Shown here piece after piece: positions 17,695-26,230 of a stretch of 64,000 bases of DNA (position 1 is the stretch's first letter; the number at the start of each line of letters is the position of its first letter). The position numbers were made by a program, and so were the translations under genes. The notes beneath the pieces are model-generated. The model was not told the origin of the DNA. It was given only the letters and a program-made list of their open reading frames with translations, and made no database searches. This DNA is from Nocardia sp. CDC159 (GTDB taxonomy: Bacteria; Actinomycetota; Actinomycetes; Mycobacteriales; Mycobacteriaceae): assembly GCF_023740735.1 (NCBI RefSeq), contig NZ_JAMRXH010000001.1, forward strand, positions 62,001 through 126,000, in the 5' to 3' direction.

Positions 17695-19274
17695 CGGATC
17701 TCGTCCGGCAGCAGCGCCGCCGCGGCGAGCCGGCGCGGCTTACCCGAGGGGGTCTTCGGAATGCGGCCCGGCGCAACCACTTCCACGCGCCGCGGCCCGA
17801 CTCCGAGCCCGGCCTGTACGCGGTGGGCGACCTCGCGGGCAATGCGGGTGCGCTCGTCGGCATCCTCGCCGACGGGCGATTCGACGATCACCGCGAAACC
17901 CTCGCCCGCACCCGGCGCGCGGGTGCGCACGGCCACCGCATTGCCGGGCCGCACGCCGTCCACCCCCGCGGCGAGCCGTTCGATGTCGACCGGATAGAGG
18001 TTGCGGCCGGAGACGATGAGCATTTCCTTCTTGCGCCCGCACACGACGATCTGCCGGTCGGGGTGCAGGTAGCCGAGGTCGCCGGTGGCCAGCCAGCCCG
18101 ACCCGTCGACCGCGTCGACGAAGCCGTCGGTCGTGCGGTAGCGGCGGATGATGCTCTCCCCACGCACCTCGAGCTCACCCACCTCGCCGGGCCCGGCGAG
18201 GGCACCGGCCGCGGTGCGCACGCGCACCTCGATTCCGGGCAGCGGCGGGCCGAGCCGGACGTGTCCGTTCGCGTCGATCGCGGGTCCGACGCCCGGGCGG
18301 GTGAACGAGACGGCCAGCGTCGCCTCGGCCATGCCGTAGGCGGGCACGATCGCCTCGCGGCGCAGTCCGAAGCGCGCCCCGGCGGCCAGGAAGCGCTGCA
18401 GCACAGCGGGATCGATCGGCTCGGCGCCGTCGAGCGCGAAGCGCAGCGAGGACAGATCGTAGGCGCCGTCGGCGGCGCGCTCGAGTTTGCGGGCCAGCAG
18501 GCCGTAGGCGAAATCGGGTGCGGCGGACATGGTCGCGCGATGCTCGCCGATCAGCCGCGCCCAGAGCAGCGGGTCGGCCAGGAAATCGGCCGGGGTGATC
18601 GAGATCAGCTCCACGCCCAAAAACATCGGCGCGACGAGGAATCCCATCATGCCCATGTCGTGGAACAGCGGCAGCCAGCTGATCATGACGTCGCGGCGGG
18701 TATTGATCAGCGAGGCGAACTCCATCGCCCGGATGTTGGCGTACATATTGGCGTAGCTGACCGCCACGGCCTTGGGCGCGCCGGTGGAACCGGACGTCAA
18801 CTGCAGGAACGCCAGATCGTCGTCGCGGGTGTCCACCGGCGCGGTGTCGGGTCCGGCCGCCAGCTGTTCGACGGTGACGCAATCGGCTTGCAGGACCGCG
18901 GGATTCGCGGCCACCTCGCCGAAGGGAGCGCCGAGCACCACCAGTCGCGCATCGATGACGGCCAGGGCGCGGCGGGTGTCGGCCGCCCATGCGGCGAGGT
19001 CGGTGCGCGGGGTCGGCTGATGCAGCATGGTGACCGCGCCGCCCGCCAGCCAGCTGCCCTGTACGACCGGTGCGATCTCGGCGGGGGCGCCGGCCAGGAC
19101 GGCGACCGCGCCGCCGGGCCGCAGCCCCGCGCGGATCAGTCCGCCCGCGATGCGGCGGGCCTGGGCATGCACCTCGCCCCACGTTCGGCGCGTCGGTGCG
19201 GCGGGATCGCCGGTGCGCATGCCGGTGGCGCTGCGCGCGGCGCTGTCGAGCAGGGCCGTGAGGAACCGATTCAC
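17688..19274 (-). CDS. Fatty acyl-AMP ligase (FAAL)
   Basis: A 528-residue adenylate-forming enzyme. FAAL rather than CoA-ligase character is shown by LQLTSGSTGAPKAVAVSY, SWLPLFHDMGMMGFL and YGMAEATLAVSF, the pattern of mycobacterial FadD28/FadD32-type ligases; the C-terminal IPKTPSGKPRR lysine is present. It would adenylate a fatty acid and transfer it to a carrier protein, most likely the ACP encoded 31 bases upstream. It starts at GTG 19274. Being coupled both to the ACP side and to yrbEA, it supplies activated acyl chains for the lipid this operon is inferred to make. Confidence 0.88.
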   Translation of the reverse strand: MNRFLTALLDSAARSATGMRTGDPAAPTRRTWGEVHAQARRIAGGLIRAGLRPGGAVAVLAGAPAEIAPVVQGSWLAGGAVTMLHQPTPRTDLAAWAADTRRALAVIDARLVVLGAPFGEVAANPAVLQADCVTVEQLAAGPDTAPVDTRDDDLAFLQLTSGSTGAPKAVAVSYANMYANIRAMEFASLINTRRDVMISWLPLFHDMGMMGFLVAPMFLGVELISITPADFLADPLLWARLIGEHRATMSAAPDFAYGLLARKLERAADGAYDLSSLRFALDGAEPIDPAVLQRFLAAGARFGLRREAIVPAYGMAEATLAVSFTRPGVGPAIDANGHVRLGPPLPGIEVRVRTAAGALAGPGEVGELEVRGESIIRRYRTTDGFVDAVDGSGWLATGDLGYLHPDRQIVVCGRKKEMLIVSGRNLYPVDIERLAAGVDGVRPGNAVAVRTRAPGAGEGFAVIVESPVGEDADERTRIAREVAHRVQAGLGVGPRRVEVVAPGRIPKTPSGKPRRLAAAALLPDEIRC

Positions 19275-19305
19275 CTGTCGTCCACTCTCTTTCGTCGCTA
19301 CCGGA

Positions 19306-19551
19306 TCAGGCCGCGGCCAGCTGACCGGCGATCAGCCGCTGCAGATCACCGAGGGTGCGGCAGGAGAACACGGCGTCCTTGCTCAGCGTCACGCCGAGGC
19401 GTTCACGGATCTCGGCGACGCCGGTGGCGAACGACAGCGAATCGAAACCGAGGTCGGCGACCAGGTCGGCCTCGGGCCGCAACTCCGCGGGGGACAGGTC
19501 GAGATCCTCGACGAGGATCTCGCGCAGGATCTGTTCGATGGTGGCCATCAT
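19306..19551 (-). CDS. Acyl carrier protein
   Basis: An 81-residue ACP with the phosphopantetheine site GFDSLSF (Ser38). ATG 19551 is preferred, with GGAG five bases upstream; a second ATG follows at once. It sits between the ABC permease gene and the FAAL gene, so it is presumably loaded by the FAAL. The acyl group could then be modified by the desaturase and passed to an amine by an acyltransferase of the same operon. No ketosynthase is present, so chain elongation on this carrier is not expected. Confidence 0.9.
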   Translation of the reverse strand: MMATIEQILREILVEDLDLSPAELRPEADLVADLGFDSLSFATGVAEIRERLGVTLSKDAVFSCRTLGDLQRLIAGQLAAA

Positions 19552-19568
19552 GGGCACTCCTTTCTGGT

Positions 19569-20327
19569 TCACCTGCCGATGCGGCGGCGGACCAGCCGCA
19601 GCAACAGCAGGTGCAGAACGACGAAAACGATTGCGGCGAAGGCCGTTCCGGCGGCCAGCCGGGCGAGGTCGAACTCGCCGTACATCAGGGTGGCCGCGGC
19701 GGCGACGACGTGGGAGAACGGGTTGAGCTCGATCGACACCCGCAGCCAGGTGGGTAGGAAATCGGTCGGCATCAGCGCCTGGCTCACGAACAGCACCGGC
19801 AGGGCCAACGGCAGCAGCGCGATCGGCGCCTGCGGATTGAGCGTGCGCACGGCGGCCAGATAGAACAGTGAACTGTAGGCCGCCGACCACAGGCACATCA
19901 GCGCCAGCAGCGCGAGCACCGTCCCCATCCCGGCCCGCAGCGGCGCGCCGAGGGCGGCGAGCAGCGCGATCACCACCACCCCGGCGGGCAGGATGCGCAC
20001 GGCCTCGAAACCCACCTTGGCGGTGATCACCTGGCGGGCGGTAACGCCCTGCAGCCGAAGCCGATCCACGAATCCGGAGCCGACCTCCTCGAGCAGGGTG
20101 CTGGCCCCGTAGCCGGATCCGATCATCGGGATCAGCATGATGATGCCCGGTGCGATGTAGGCGGTGTAGGAGTGCACCGGGAAGCCGGGCAGCAGTGCCA
20201 CCCGCTGGAACATGGCCCGCACGAACACCACCAGCACGACCGGGAACACGATCGGGAAGAGGAAGCCGAATACCGGCTGGCGCAGGCCGACCACCAGATA
20301 GCGCAGGAACAGCAGTCCCGTTTTCAT
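19569..20327 (-). CDS. ABC-2 type exporter permease, DrrB-like
   Basis: A 252-residue ABC-2 permease with about six membrane helices, ending in a basic tail (LVRRRIGR). The central MLIPMIGSGYGASTLLEEVGSG and VDRLRLQGVTAR stretch is typical of DrrB-type exporters of daunorubicin and of mycobacterial PDIM. It overlaps the ATPase gene by four bases. With it, the protein would export a hydrophobic product made by the operon. Direction is inferred from family: ABC-2 systems export. Confidence 0.87.
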   Translation of the reverse strand: MKTGLLFLRYLVVGLRQPVFGFLFPIVFPVVLVVFVRAMFQRVALLPGFPVHSYTAYIAPGIIMLIPMIGSGYGASTLLEEVGSGFVDRLRLQGVTARQVITAKVGFEAVRILPAGVVVIALLAALGAPLRAGMGTVLALLALMCLWSAAYSSLFYLAAVRTLNPQAPIALLPLALPVLFVSQALMPTDFLPTWLRVSIELNPFSHVVAAAATLMYGEFDLARLAAGTAFAAIVFVVLHLLLLRLVRRRIGR

Positions 20328-21244
20328 CTCGTGGCCTCCAGGAAGGCGTCGCGCAGGGAGGTGGTGTCGATCCGCAGTTCGGCGTCGGCAAGACCGGCGC
20401 TGCGCAATTCCGCAGTGAGCCGGGCGATTTCGCGGGCGTTAGCGGCGGGCAGTTCGACGGTGAGGGCACGGTCGCCGTCGGTGGTGACCGGAAAGCCCGC
20501 CGCGCGCAGTCCGGTGCTCGCCTCGGCGGATACGGGCCATGGTGTGGTGAGGCGCGCTCGCGCGCCGCGGGCGCGGGTGAGCTCGGCGGCGGGGCCGGAG
20601 GCGATGAGCCTGCCCGCCTTGATGATTCCGACGTGGTCGGCAAGCGCCATCGCCTCCTCCATGTCGTGGGTGGTCAGCACCACGGTGCGGCCCTCGTCGC
20701 GCAGGCCCGAGATCACCCGCCACAGTTCGTCCTTGCCCTCGATGTCCAGTCCGCTGGAGGGCTCGTCGAGGAACAGCAGGCGCGGATCGTGCGAGACGGC
20801 CAGGGCCACGTCCACGCGGCGGCGCATGCCGCCGGAGAGGGTCCCGATTCGCTTGCGCTGCACCGCCTCGAGTCCGAACCGCTCGATCAGCGCATCGACC
20901 CGGCCGCGGCGCGCGGTGCGTGCCCATCCGGCCAGGGCCAGCCCGAATTCGAGCTGTTCGCGGGCGCTGAGCCACGGGTCCAGCGCCACCTCCTGCAGCG
21001 CCACCCCGATCAGCGGCCGCAGCCGCCGCACGTCGGTGAGCGGTACGCCGAGCACCTCGGCGGTCCCGGCCGTCGGTGGCAGCAGGGTGGTGAGCATGCG
21101 GATGGTGGTGCTCTTCCCCGCGCCGTTGCGGCCCAGCAGGCAGTACACGACGCCGGTGGGAATCTCGAGGTCGAGCCCGTTCACCGCGCCGCTGTCGGCG
21201 CCCGGATAGGTCTTGGCCAGGCCGTGGGTGCGAATGGCGCTCAC
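20324..21244 (-). CDS. ABC transporter ATPase, DrrA-like
   Basis: A 306-residue ATPase with Walker A GRNGAGKST near residue 38, signature LSGGMRRRVDVALA near 134, Walker B LLFLDEPSSGLD near 155 and an H-loop TTHDMEEA. The C-terminal about 80 residues form the extension seen in DrrA-type drug and lipid exporters. GTG 21244 overlaps the previous gene. It should power the permease encoded immediately downstream. Confidence 0.9.
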   Translation of the reverse strand: MSAIRTHGLAKTYPGADSGAVNGLDLEIPTGVVYCLLGRNGAGKSTTIRMLTTLLPPTAGTAEVLGVPLTDVRRLRPLIGVALQEVALDPWLSAREQLEFGLALAGWARTARRGRVDALIERFGLEAVQRKRIGTLSGGMRRRVDVALAVSHDPRLLFLDEPSSGLDIEGKDELWRVISGLRDEGRTVVLTTHDMEEAMALADHVGIIKAGRLIASGPAAELTRARGARARLTTPWPVSAEASTGLRAAGFPVTTDGDRALTVELPAANAREIARLTAELRSAGLADAELRIDTTSLRDAFLEATR

Positions 21245-21738
21245 CCGCGCGCACCCGACAGGTGTGCCCGCAGGCGGCGGTGCCGATGCCGGAACAGCAA
21301 CGACAGGCAGGCCCGCAGGACCGCGCCCCAGCCGGGGATCAGGCCCAGCGGCGCGCGCGGTGTGAAGGTGACGGCGTCGACGACCTCGGTGCGGTCGCCG
21401 ACGGCGCGCAGGGTGCGCTCGTGCGCCCAGCTGCGCATCGACAGCATGGTGGACTGCTCGCGGAAGCGGCGGCCGGGGTCGATCTCGGCGACGGTGATGT
21501 CGTCGAAGTCGATCGGAAGCACGCCGAACAGCAGAAAGAAGCTGCGGCCCAGGCGGGTTCCCGGTTCGATGTCGGCGATGGTGCGGCCACGGAACGGGCC
21601 CGGCACCGTCATCCTCAGATACGGGCGCAGTTCGGCATTGATGCCCTCGGGGGAGGTGACGGCGGCCCAGACCGCCTGGATCGGGGCGTCGACGGTGCTC
21701 ACCATGTCGATGTGCTGGGTCTCGAGCTCGAATGTCAT
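21241..21738 (-). CDS. SRPBCC (START-like) lipid-binding protein
   Basis: A 165-residue protein with the polyketide-cyclase/START-like fold: an N-terminal MVSTVDAPIQAVWAAVTSPE strand-helix, a central WAHERTLRAVGDRTEVVDAV strand pair and a final basic helix rich in His and Arg (LLFRHRHRRLRAHL). Such proteins bind a hydrophobic ligand in a deep cavity. Within a lipid-biosynthesis operon it may hold or deliver the acyl intermediate. It overlaps both neighbours by four bases. No catalytic residues can be assigned. Confidence 0.75.
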   Translation of the reverse strand: MTFELETQHIDMVSTVDAPIQAVWAAVTSPEGINAELRPYLRMTVPGPFRGRTIADIEPGTRLGRSFFLLFGVLPIDFDDITVAEIDPGRRFREQSTMLSMRSWAHERTLRAVGDRTEVVDAVTFTPRAPLGLIPGWGAVLRACLSLLFRHRHRRLRAHLSGARG

Positions 21739-22358
21739 TGCGTCGCTTTCACTGTCGGTGGGATGGTCGGGAGCAGCCGGTGCAGGTCGATCACCGCGGG
21801 TATGGAGTCGGCGCCGATGTAGTCGGGCAGCAGGGGGCCGATCCGGTCGATGGCGGTGCCGAAAACCATGCGGTACCAATCGAACAGCGGAACCACCAGC
21901 GCCACGGTCAGATAGCGCACGCCCTCGGCGGTGAGCTCGTCGGCGAATCGGGCCCACACCTGTTCCATCACGCCCGCGCCGCGGTGGGCGCGGCGCACGG
22001 CCTGGGTGGCCAGTTCGGCCACCGTCTCGGGGGCGGTCGCGGCGAAGCGCCGCGCCCACGGCGGATCCAGGCCGTCGCCGAGATCGGCGAGCGTGCTGAA
22101 ACTGTTCAGGCCCAGCGCGGTATCCGCACGCAGCGCGCGCAGCACCACGGCGGGTTCGGCCGCGGACCCGGCGAAGCCGAGATAGAACTCCGAGGAGGAC
22201 TCCCAGCGCCGATAGTGCGTCATCTCCCCGGCCGCGTCGTCGGCCGGGCAGGTGTAGCCGTTCTCCCGGCCGAACACCTCGTACTCCCAGCGCTTGGCGC
22301 GCGCAAAGGCGCTGTCGCCGGGACGGATTCGCCGGACGGTCAGCTCAGGCAGGGACAT
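21735..22358 (-). CDS. Putative acyl-ACP dependent N-acyltransferase
   Basis: A 207-residue protein I recognise only loosely. Features such as RAKRWEYEVFGRENGY near the N-terminus, a central ALGLNSFSTL and a following helix-strand pattern recall GNAT-fold N-acyl amino acid synthases and LuxI-like acyl-ACP enzymes. I chose ATG 22358 (AGGAG five bases upstream) over GTG 22364. It directly follows diaminobutyrate decarboxylase, overlapping by 14 bases, so joining an acyl chain to an amine such as 1,3-diaminopropane is an attractive but unproven role. Confidence 0.5.
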   Translation of the reverse strand: MSLPELTVRRIRPGDSAFARAKRWEYEVFGRENGYTCPADDAAGEMTHYRRWESSSEFYLGFAGSAAEPAVVLRALRADTALGLNSFSTLADLGDGLDPPWARRFAATAPETVAELATQAVRRAHRGAGVMEQVWARFADELTAEGVRYLTVALVVPLFDWYRMVFGTAIDRIGPLLPDYIGADSIPAVIDLHRLLPTIPPTVKATQ

Positions 22359-23847
22359 CGGCACTCCTCGTCCGGTGGGCGAGTTCGGCCCCGCACGCGG
22401 CGATCTCGGCGATGAGCGTGCGGGCGAGGGCGGGCGTGCACACCGGGTTGACGAAGGTCAGCTTGAGCGCGGTCGCGCCGGCGACCCGGGTGCGCCCGAG
22501 CAGTGCCCGGCCGTTCTCGGCGAGCGTGCGGCGGATGCCCGCGTTCACCTCGTCGAGTGCCGACGCGGGCAAATCCCTGCTCTCCCAACGCACCACGACC
22601 GTATTGGTGACCCCCGAGCCGAGCACCCGCAGCGTGGGGTCGGCGGCGGCCGCGGTCCGCGCGGCCGCGGCGGCGGCCATGGTGCGATCGATCAGATCCG
22701 CGACGCCCGCGCGGCCGAGGGCGCGCAGGGTGACCCACACCTTCAACGCGTCGAACCGCCGGGTGGTCTGCAGCGACCGCCCCACCAGGTGCAGGGCGTC
22801 GTCGGGATCGTCGTCGGCCGGATTGAGGTAGTCGGCGTGCCCGGACAGTGCGGTCAGTTCCGGGCCGCGCCGCACGAACAGCGCCCCGCAGCTGATCGCC
22901 TGGAACAGCAGCTTGTGGAAGTCGACCGCCACCGAATCGGCGTCGGCGATCCCGTCGAGCAGCCCCCGGTGCCGCTCGCTGAGCAGCAGGCACCCGCCCG
23001 CGCAGGCGTCGACGTGCACCCAGATGCCGCGGGCGCGGGCGATCGCGCACACCCGCGCCAGCGGGTCCACGGTCCCGAAATCGGTGGTGCCCGCATTGGC
23101 CACGATCGCGATGACGGGTTCGCCCGCCCGGTCGCACTCGTCGAGAATTCGCACCAGCGCGCGCGGATCCAGTTGTCCCTGCGCGGTGGTCGCAACCGGT
23201 ACGAGGGCCCGCGTTCCCAGTCCGAGCAGGCCCAGCGCCCGCGCCACCGTGAAATGGGTGTCGGCCGTACACACCACGCGCCACCGGGATGCCTCGGGCG
23301 GCAGCCCGTCGGCGCGAATATCGTGGCCCAGCCGCGTGCGCGCGTAACGATCGCGGGCCAGCAGCAGACCCTGCAGATTGGATTGCGTTCCGCCGCTGGT
23401 GAATACGCCGTCGGCGGCGCGGTCGTAGCCGAGCCGCGCGCACATCCAGGACACCACGCGCTGTTCGATCACGCTGGCGGCCGGTCCCTGGTCGAAGGAG
23501 TCCATGGACTGATTGAGCGCGCTGAGCAGCGCCTCGGCGGCCAGCGAGGAGATCGCGGGCGGACAGTGCAGGTGTGCGGTGTAGCGCGGGTCGGCGACCG
23601 GGGTGGAATGCGGAATCAGCAGCCGCGCCGCCTCGTCCAGCGCGTCCGGCAGTCCCACCCCCCGCTCCGGTGCGACCGGTACGGCCGCAAGGTGCTGCCG
23701 CAGGGCACGATGGCCGAGCGCCGAGGGCCGCTCGAGACGGTGCGCGAGCCCGGTGGTCACCAGTTCGGCGGCGGTGGCCATGACCGCGCGGTAGCGCTCG
23801 AACCCGGCGGGAGTGAGGAATTCGGTCTCGACGGTGCGCTCGTTCAC
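22345..23847 (-). CDS. ddc: L-2,4-diaminobutyrate decarboxylase
   Basis: A 500-residue group II PLP decarboxylase. The Schiff-base lysine is in VDFHKLLFQAISCGALFV (near Lys312), with HVDACAGG before it and TSGGTQSNLQG near residue 150. The closest match I recognise is L-2,4-diaminobutyrate decarboxylase, which releases CO2 to give 1,3-diaminopropane, and the adjacent aminotransferase gene supports this. GTG 23847 overlaps that gene as GTGA. The frame is open far upstream, but the extra length is the neighbouring gene's shadow. A glutamate or tyrosine decarboxylase is less likely. Confidence 0.82.
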   Translation of the reverse strand: MNERTVETEFLTPAGFERYRAVMATAAELVTTGLAHRLERPSALGHRALRQHLAAVPVAPERGVGLPDALDEAARLLIPHSTPVADPRYTAHLHCPPAISSLAAEALLSALNQSMDSFDQGPAASVIEQRVVSWMCARLGYDRAADGVFTSGGTQSNLQGLLLARDRYARTRLGHDIRADGLPPEASRWRVVCTADTHFTVARALGLLGLGTRALVPVATTAQGQLDPRALVRILDECDRAGEPVIAIVANAGTTDFGTVDPLARVCAIARARGIWVHVDACAGGCLLLSERHRGLLDGIADADSVAVDFHKLLFQAISCGALFVRRGPELTALSGHADYLNPADDDPDDALHLVGRSLQTTRRFDALKVWVTLRALGRAGVADLIDRTMAAAAAARTAAAADPTLRVLGSGVTNTVVVRWESRDLPASALDEVNAGIRRTLAENGRALLGRTRVAGATALKLTFVNPVCTPALARTLIAEIAACGAELAHRTRSADVPA

Positions 23848-25184
23848 GCCACCCCCACCGGGCTCGCGGCATGGGCGCGCTGCACGCGCTGCACCGCGTC
23901 GGCGAAGATCTCGACCACGGCGGCGATTTCCTCGGCGTCGATGATCAGCGGCGGCAGGAAGCGGATGACATTGCCGTGGCGTCCGCCGGTCTCCACGATC
24001 AGACCCGCGTCCAGGCAGGCGGATTGGATGCGCGCGGCCAGTGCGGTGCCCGGCGCGCCGATGCCGCGCTCGTCGGCGGGCAGCAGGGGGTCGATGATCT
24101 CGACACCGGCCATCAGCCCGGCCGTGCGCACCTCCCCGATCACGGTCGCGGTGGCGGCCACCGCGCGCAGGCCCGCCTCCAGTCGCGCGCCCACGGCCCG
24201 GACGTGGTCGCCCAGCCGGTGCTCGGCGGCGTAGCGCAGCACCGCGGTCGCCGCCGCGAAGGCCAGGGCATTGCCGCGGAAGGTGCCGGTGAACACGCCC
24301 GGCTCCCAGGCGTCGAAACCGCGGCGGATCACCAGGACCGCCATGGGAATTCCCGATCCCAGGCCCTTGGAGATCGCGATCATGTCGGGTTCGACGCCGC
24401 AGTGTTCGAATGCCCACGCCCGGCCGGTGCGGTACATCCCGGCCTGGATCTCGTCGGCGATCAGCGGCACCCCCGCGGTATCGGCCGCGCGCCGTAGCGC
24501 CCGTGCCCAGCGCGGCGGGGCCGGGTGCACGCCGCCCTCGCCGAGGACGAATTCGCTTACGATCGAGGCCGGGTCGGCCAGCCCGCTGTGCGGATCGGTG
24601 AAGGTGTTGTCGACCGCGCGCACGGCCAGATCCACCCCCGCCTCCCCGCCGACGCCGAACGGGCATCGATACGGCTGCGGGAACGGCAGGAACCGCACCT
24701 CCGGGCCGAGCACGACGCGCGAGTGCCGCAGGCCCCCACCGGAACTCACCGAGCGGGCGGCGCGGCTGCACCCGTGGAAACCGCCCTGCACCGCGACGTG
24801 TGCGCGGCCGCCGGTCGCGATCTCGGCCACCGTCAGGGCGGCCTCGATGGCATTGGCCCCGCTGGGTGCGCACAGATGGATCACGCAGTCGCGCGCCAGT
24901 CCCGGCGGCAGCGCGGGCAACAGCGCCTCGACGAAGGCGTCGCGGGCCGGGGTGTGAAAGTCCAACGACAGCAACGGCTCTCCGGAATCGAGGGTGCGTC
25001 GCACCGCCTCGGTCACCACCGGATGGTTCCAGCCCAGCGACATCGCGCCCGCCGCGGCCAGGCAGTCGCGGTACCAGCGGCCGTCGCTGCCGCGCACGCG
25101 GGTGCCGCGCGCCTCGACCGGAACGATGGGCAGCCGCCGCGAATAGGTCGTCTCCCGCGACTCGTGCGCTCGCACCTGCGTCAC
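23844..25184 (-). CDS. dat: Diaminobutyrate:2-oxoglutarate aminotransferase
   Basis: A 446-residue class III PLP aminotransferase. It has LCAPSGANAIEAAL near residue 105, GGFHG near 135, LIADEIQAGM near 242 with the PLP-ring aspartate, and AISKGLGSGIP with the lysine near 273. With the following decarboxylase it matches the Dat-Ddc pair: aspartate semialdehyde plus glutamate gives 2,4-diaminobutyrate, then 1,3-diaminopropane. GTG 25184 overlaps the desaturase stop. In other bacteria the pair feeds polyamines or hydroxamate siderophores; here it lies inside a lipid operon. Confidence 0.82.
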   Translation of the reverse strand: MTQVRAHESRETTYSRRLPIVPVEARGTRVRGSDGRWYRDCLAAAGAMSLGWNHPVVTEAVRRTLDSGEPLLSLDFHTPARDAFVEALLPALPPGLARDCVIHLCAPSGANAIEAALTVAEIATGGRAHVAVQGGFHGCSRAARSVSSGGGLRHSRVVLGPEVRFLPFPQPYRCPFGVGGEAGVDLAVRAVDNTFTDPHSGLADPASIVSEFVLGEGGVHPAPPRWARALRRAADTAGVPLIADEIQAGMYRTGRAWAFEHCGVEPDMIAISKGLGSGIPMAVLVIRRGFDAWEPGVFTGTFRGNALAFAAATAVLRYAAEHRLGDHVRAVGARLEAGLRAVAATATVIGEVRTAGLMAGVEIIDPLLPADERGIGAPGTALAARIQSACLDAGLIVETGGRHGNVIRFLPPLIIDAEEIAAVVEIFADAVQRVQRAHAASPVGVA

Positions 25185-26230
25185 GCCCGCTCTCCTTTCG
25201 TGTCTCGATCCCCCAGCAGCCCGCGCAGCGTCGCCCGCAGTGAGGGTTCGGCCGTGCGCCAGTAACCGCCGTCGGCGGGAATGGCCGCGGCCAGCCGTCG
25301 CCGCGCTCGCGGCAGCGCGTGATAGGGCAGCCAGGGGAAGAAGTGGTGCACGGCGTGATAGCGCAGCCCCAGCGGCGCCCACAGCTCGGCCAGCAGCGGG
25401 AACGACGTGTGGTCCACCGAATCGAGGATCTGCTCCGGAAAGGACATGGGCGCGTTGGCACTCGCGTAGCGGTGCGAGGCCAGCACCCGCAGCCAGTTGA
25501 CGAACAGCAGCACCGTGATCACGGCGTACGCCTCGGCCAGCCGAATGGGCGCAATGTGCCCGGTGAGCAGCAGCGTCGCGACCGCGACGCAGTAGCCGAA
25601 GCACGCCGCCTCCTGCACGATCCAGTGCCGCGGGAGCCGGGGCGGCAGGACCCGGGCGAACTCGGCGTCGATCGCCAGCGCCGAGGCGCGGGTCAGCGTC
25701 CAGCGCCGCAGTCCGGGCACCAGCCAGCTCACCGGCGCCAGCACCAGAAAGCGCAGCACGAACACCGGCAGCCCGGCCGCGGCGGTGAGCGGGGTGAGCA
25801 GCACCCGCCAGCGCGGCCCGCTCGCGTAATCGACGTACTCGCCGTCGGCGGCCGTACCGTAGCTGCGCGAGGCGTGGTGTTCCTGATGGAACTCGTAGAC
25901 GAATTTCGGTACCAGCAGCGGGATTCCGACCAGCAGATGCCAGGCCAGCGAGAAGCAGCGCAGGGATTCGGCGGCGTGCACCAGTTCGTGCACGAACAGC
26001 ACCGCGCGGTAGAACGCCAAGGCCGCCACCAGCACACATCCGGCCGCGCCCACCGACAGCGGATCGTGCGTCGGGAACAGGGCGAACGCGGTCGCCCCCA
26101 CGGTGACCGACGCGAGCAGGTCGACCCAGTAGATCCAGGCGATCGGCCGCTTCAGATCGATCACCAGCCGCCGCGCCTCCGATATCGAAATACCCAGCGC
26201 CGCACGTGATGCGGTGGTGGTCGCGGTCAT
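25181..26230 (-). CDS. Membrane fatty-acid desaturase
   Basis: A 349-residue integral membrane di-iron desaturase or hydroxylase. Three histidine boxes are visible: HELVH near residue 81, HQEHH near 115 and YHAVHHFFPWLPYH near 292, with hydrophobic pairs between. It would introduce a double bond or hydroxyl into an acyl chain or an acylated product at the membrane. ATG 26230 overlaps the SDR gene stop. Its place between the SDR and aminotransferase genes suggests it tailors the acyl part of the product. Confidence 0.85.
   Translation of the reverse strand: MTATTTASRAALGISISEARRLVIDLKRPIAWIYWVDLLASVTVGATAFALFPTHDPLSVGAAGCVLVAALAFYRAVLFVHELVHAAESLRCFSLAWHLLVGIPLLVPKFVYEFHQEHHASRSYGTAADGEYVDYASGPRWRVLLTPLTAAAGLPVFVLRFLVLAPVSWLVPGLRRWTLTRASALAIDAEFARVLPPRLPRHWIVQEAACFGYCVAVATLLLTGHIAPIRLAEAYAVITVLLFVNWLRVLASHRYASANAPMSFPEQILDSVDHTSFPLLAELWAPLGLRYHAVHHFFPWLPYHALPRARRRLAAAIPADGGYWRTAEPSLRATLRGLLGDRDTKGERA

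Noticed and set aside
16127..17863. A 578-codon frame containing YrbEB with a long N-terminal extension.
   Set aside because: The extension overlaps yrbEA in another frame and has shadow-type Arg/Gly/Ala-rich composition; GTG 16927 with GTGA overlap is the natural start.
22345..25461. A single open frame of more than 1000 codons covering the decarboxylase and part of the aminotransferase gene, as if a fusion protein.
   Set aside because: Only the part after GTG 23847 has decarboxylase features; the rest is the out-of-frame shadow of the aminotransferase gene. Very GC-rich DNA keeps such frames open.
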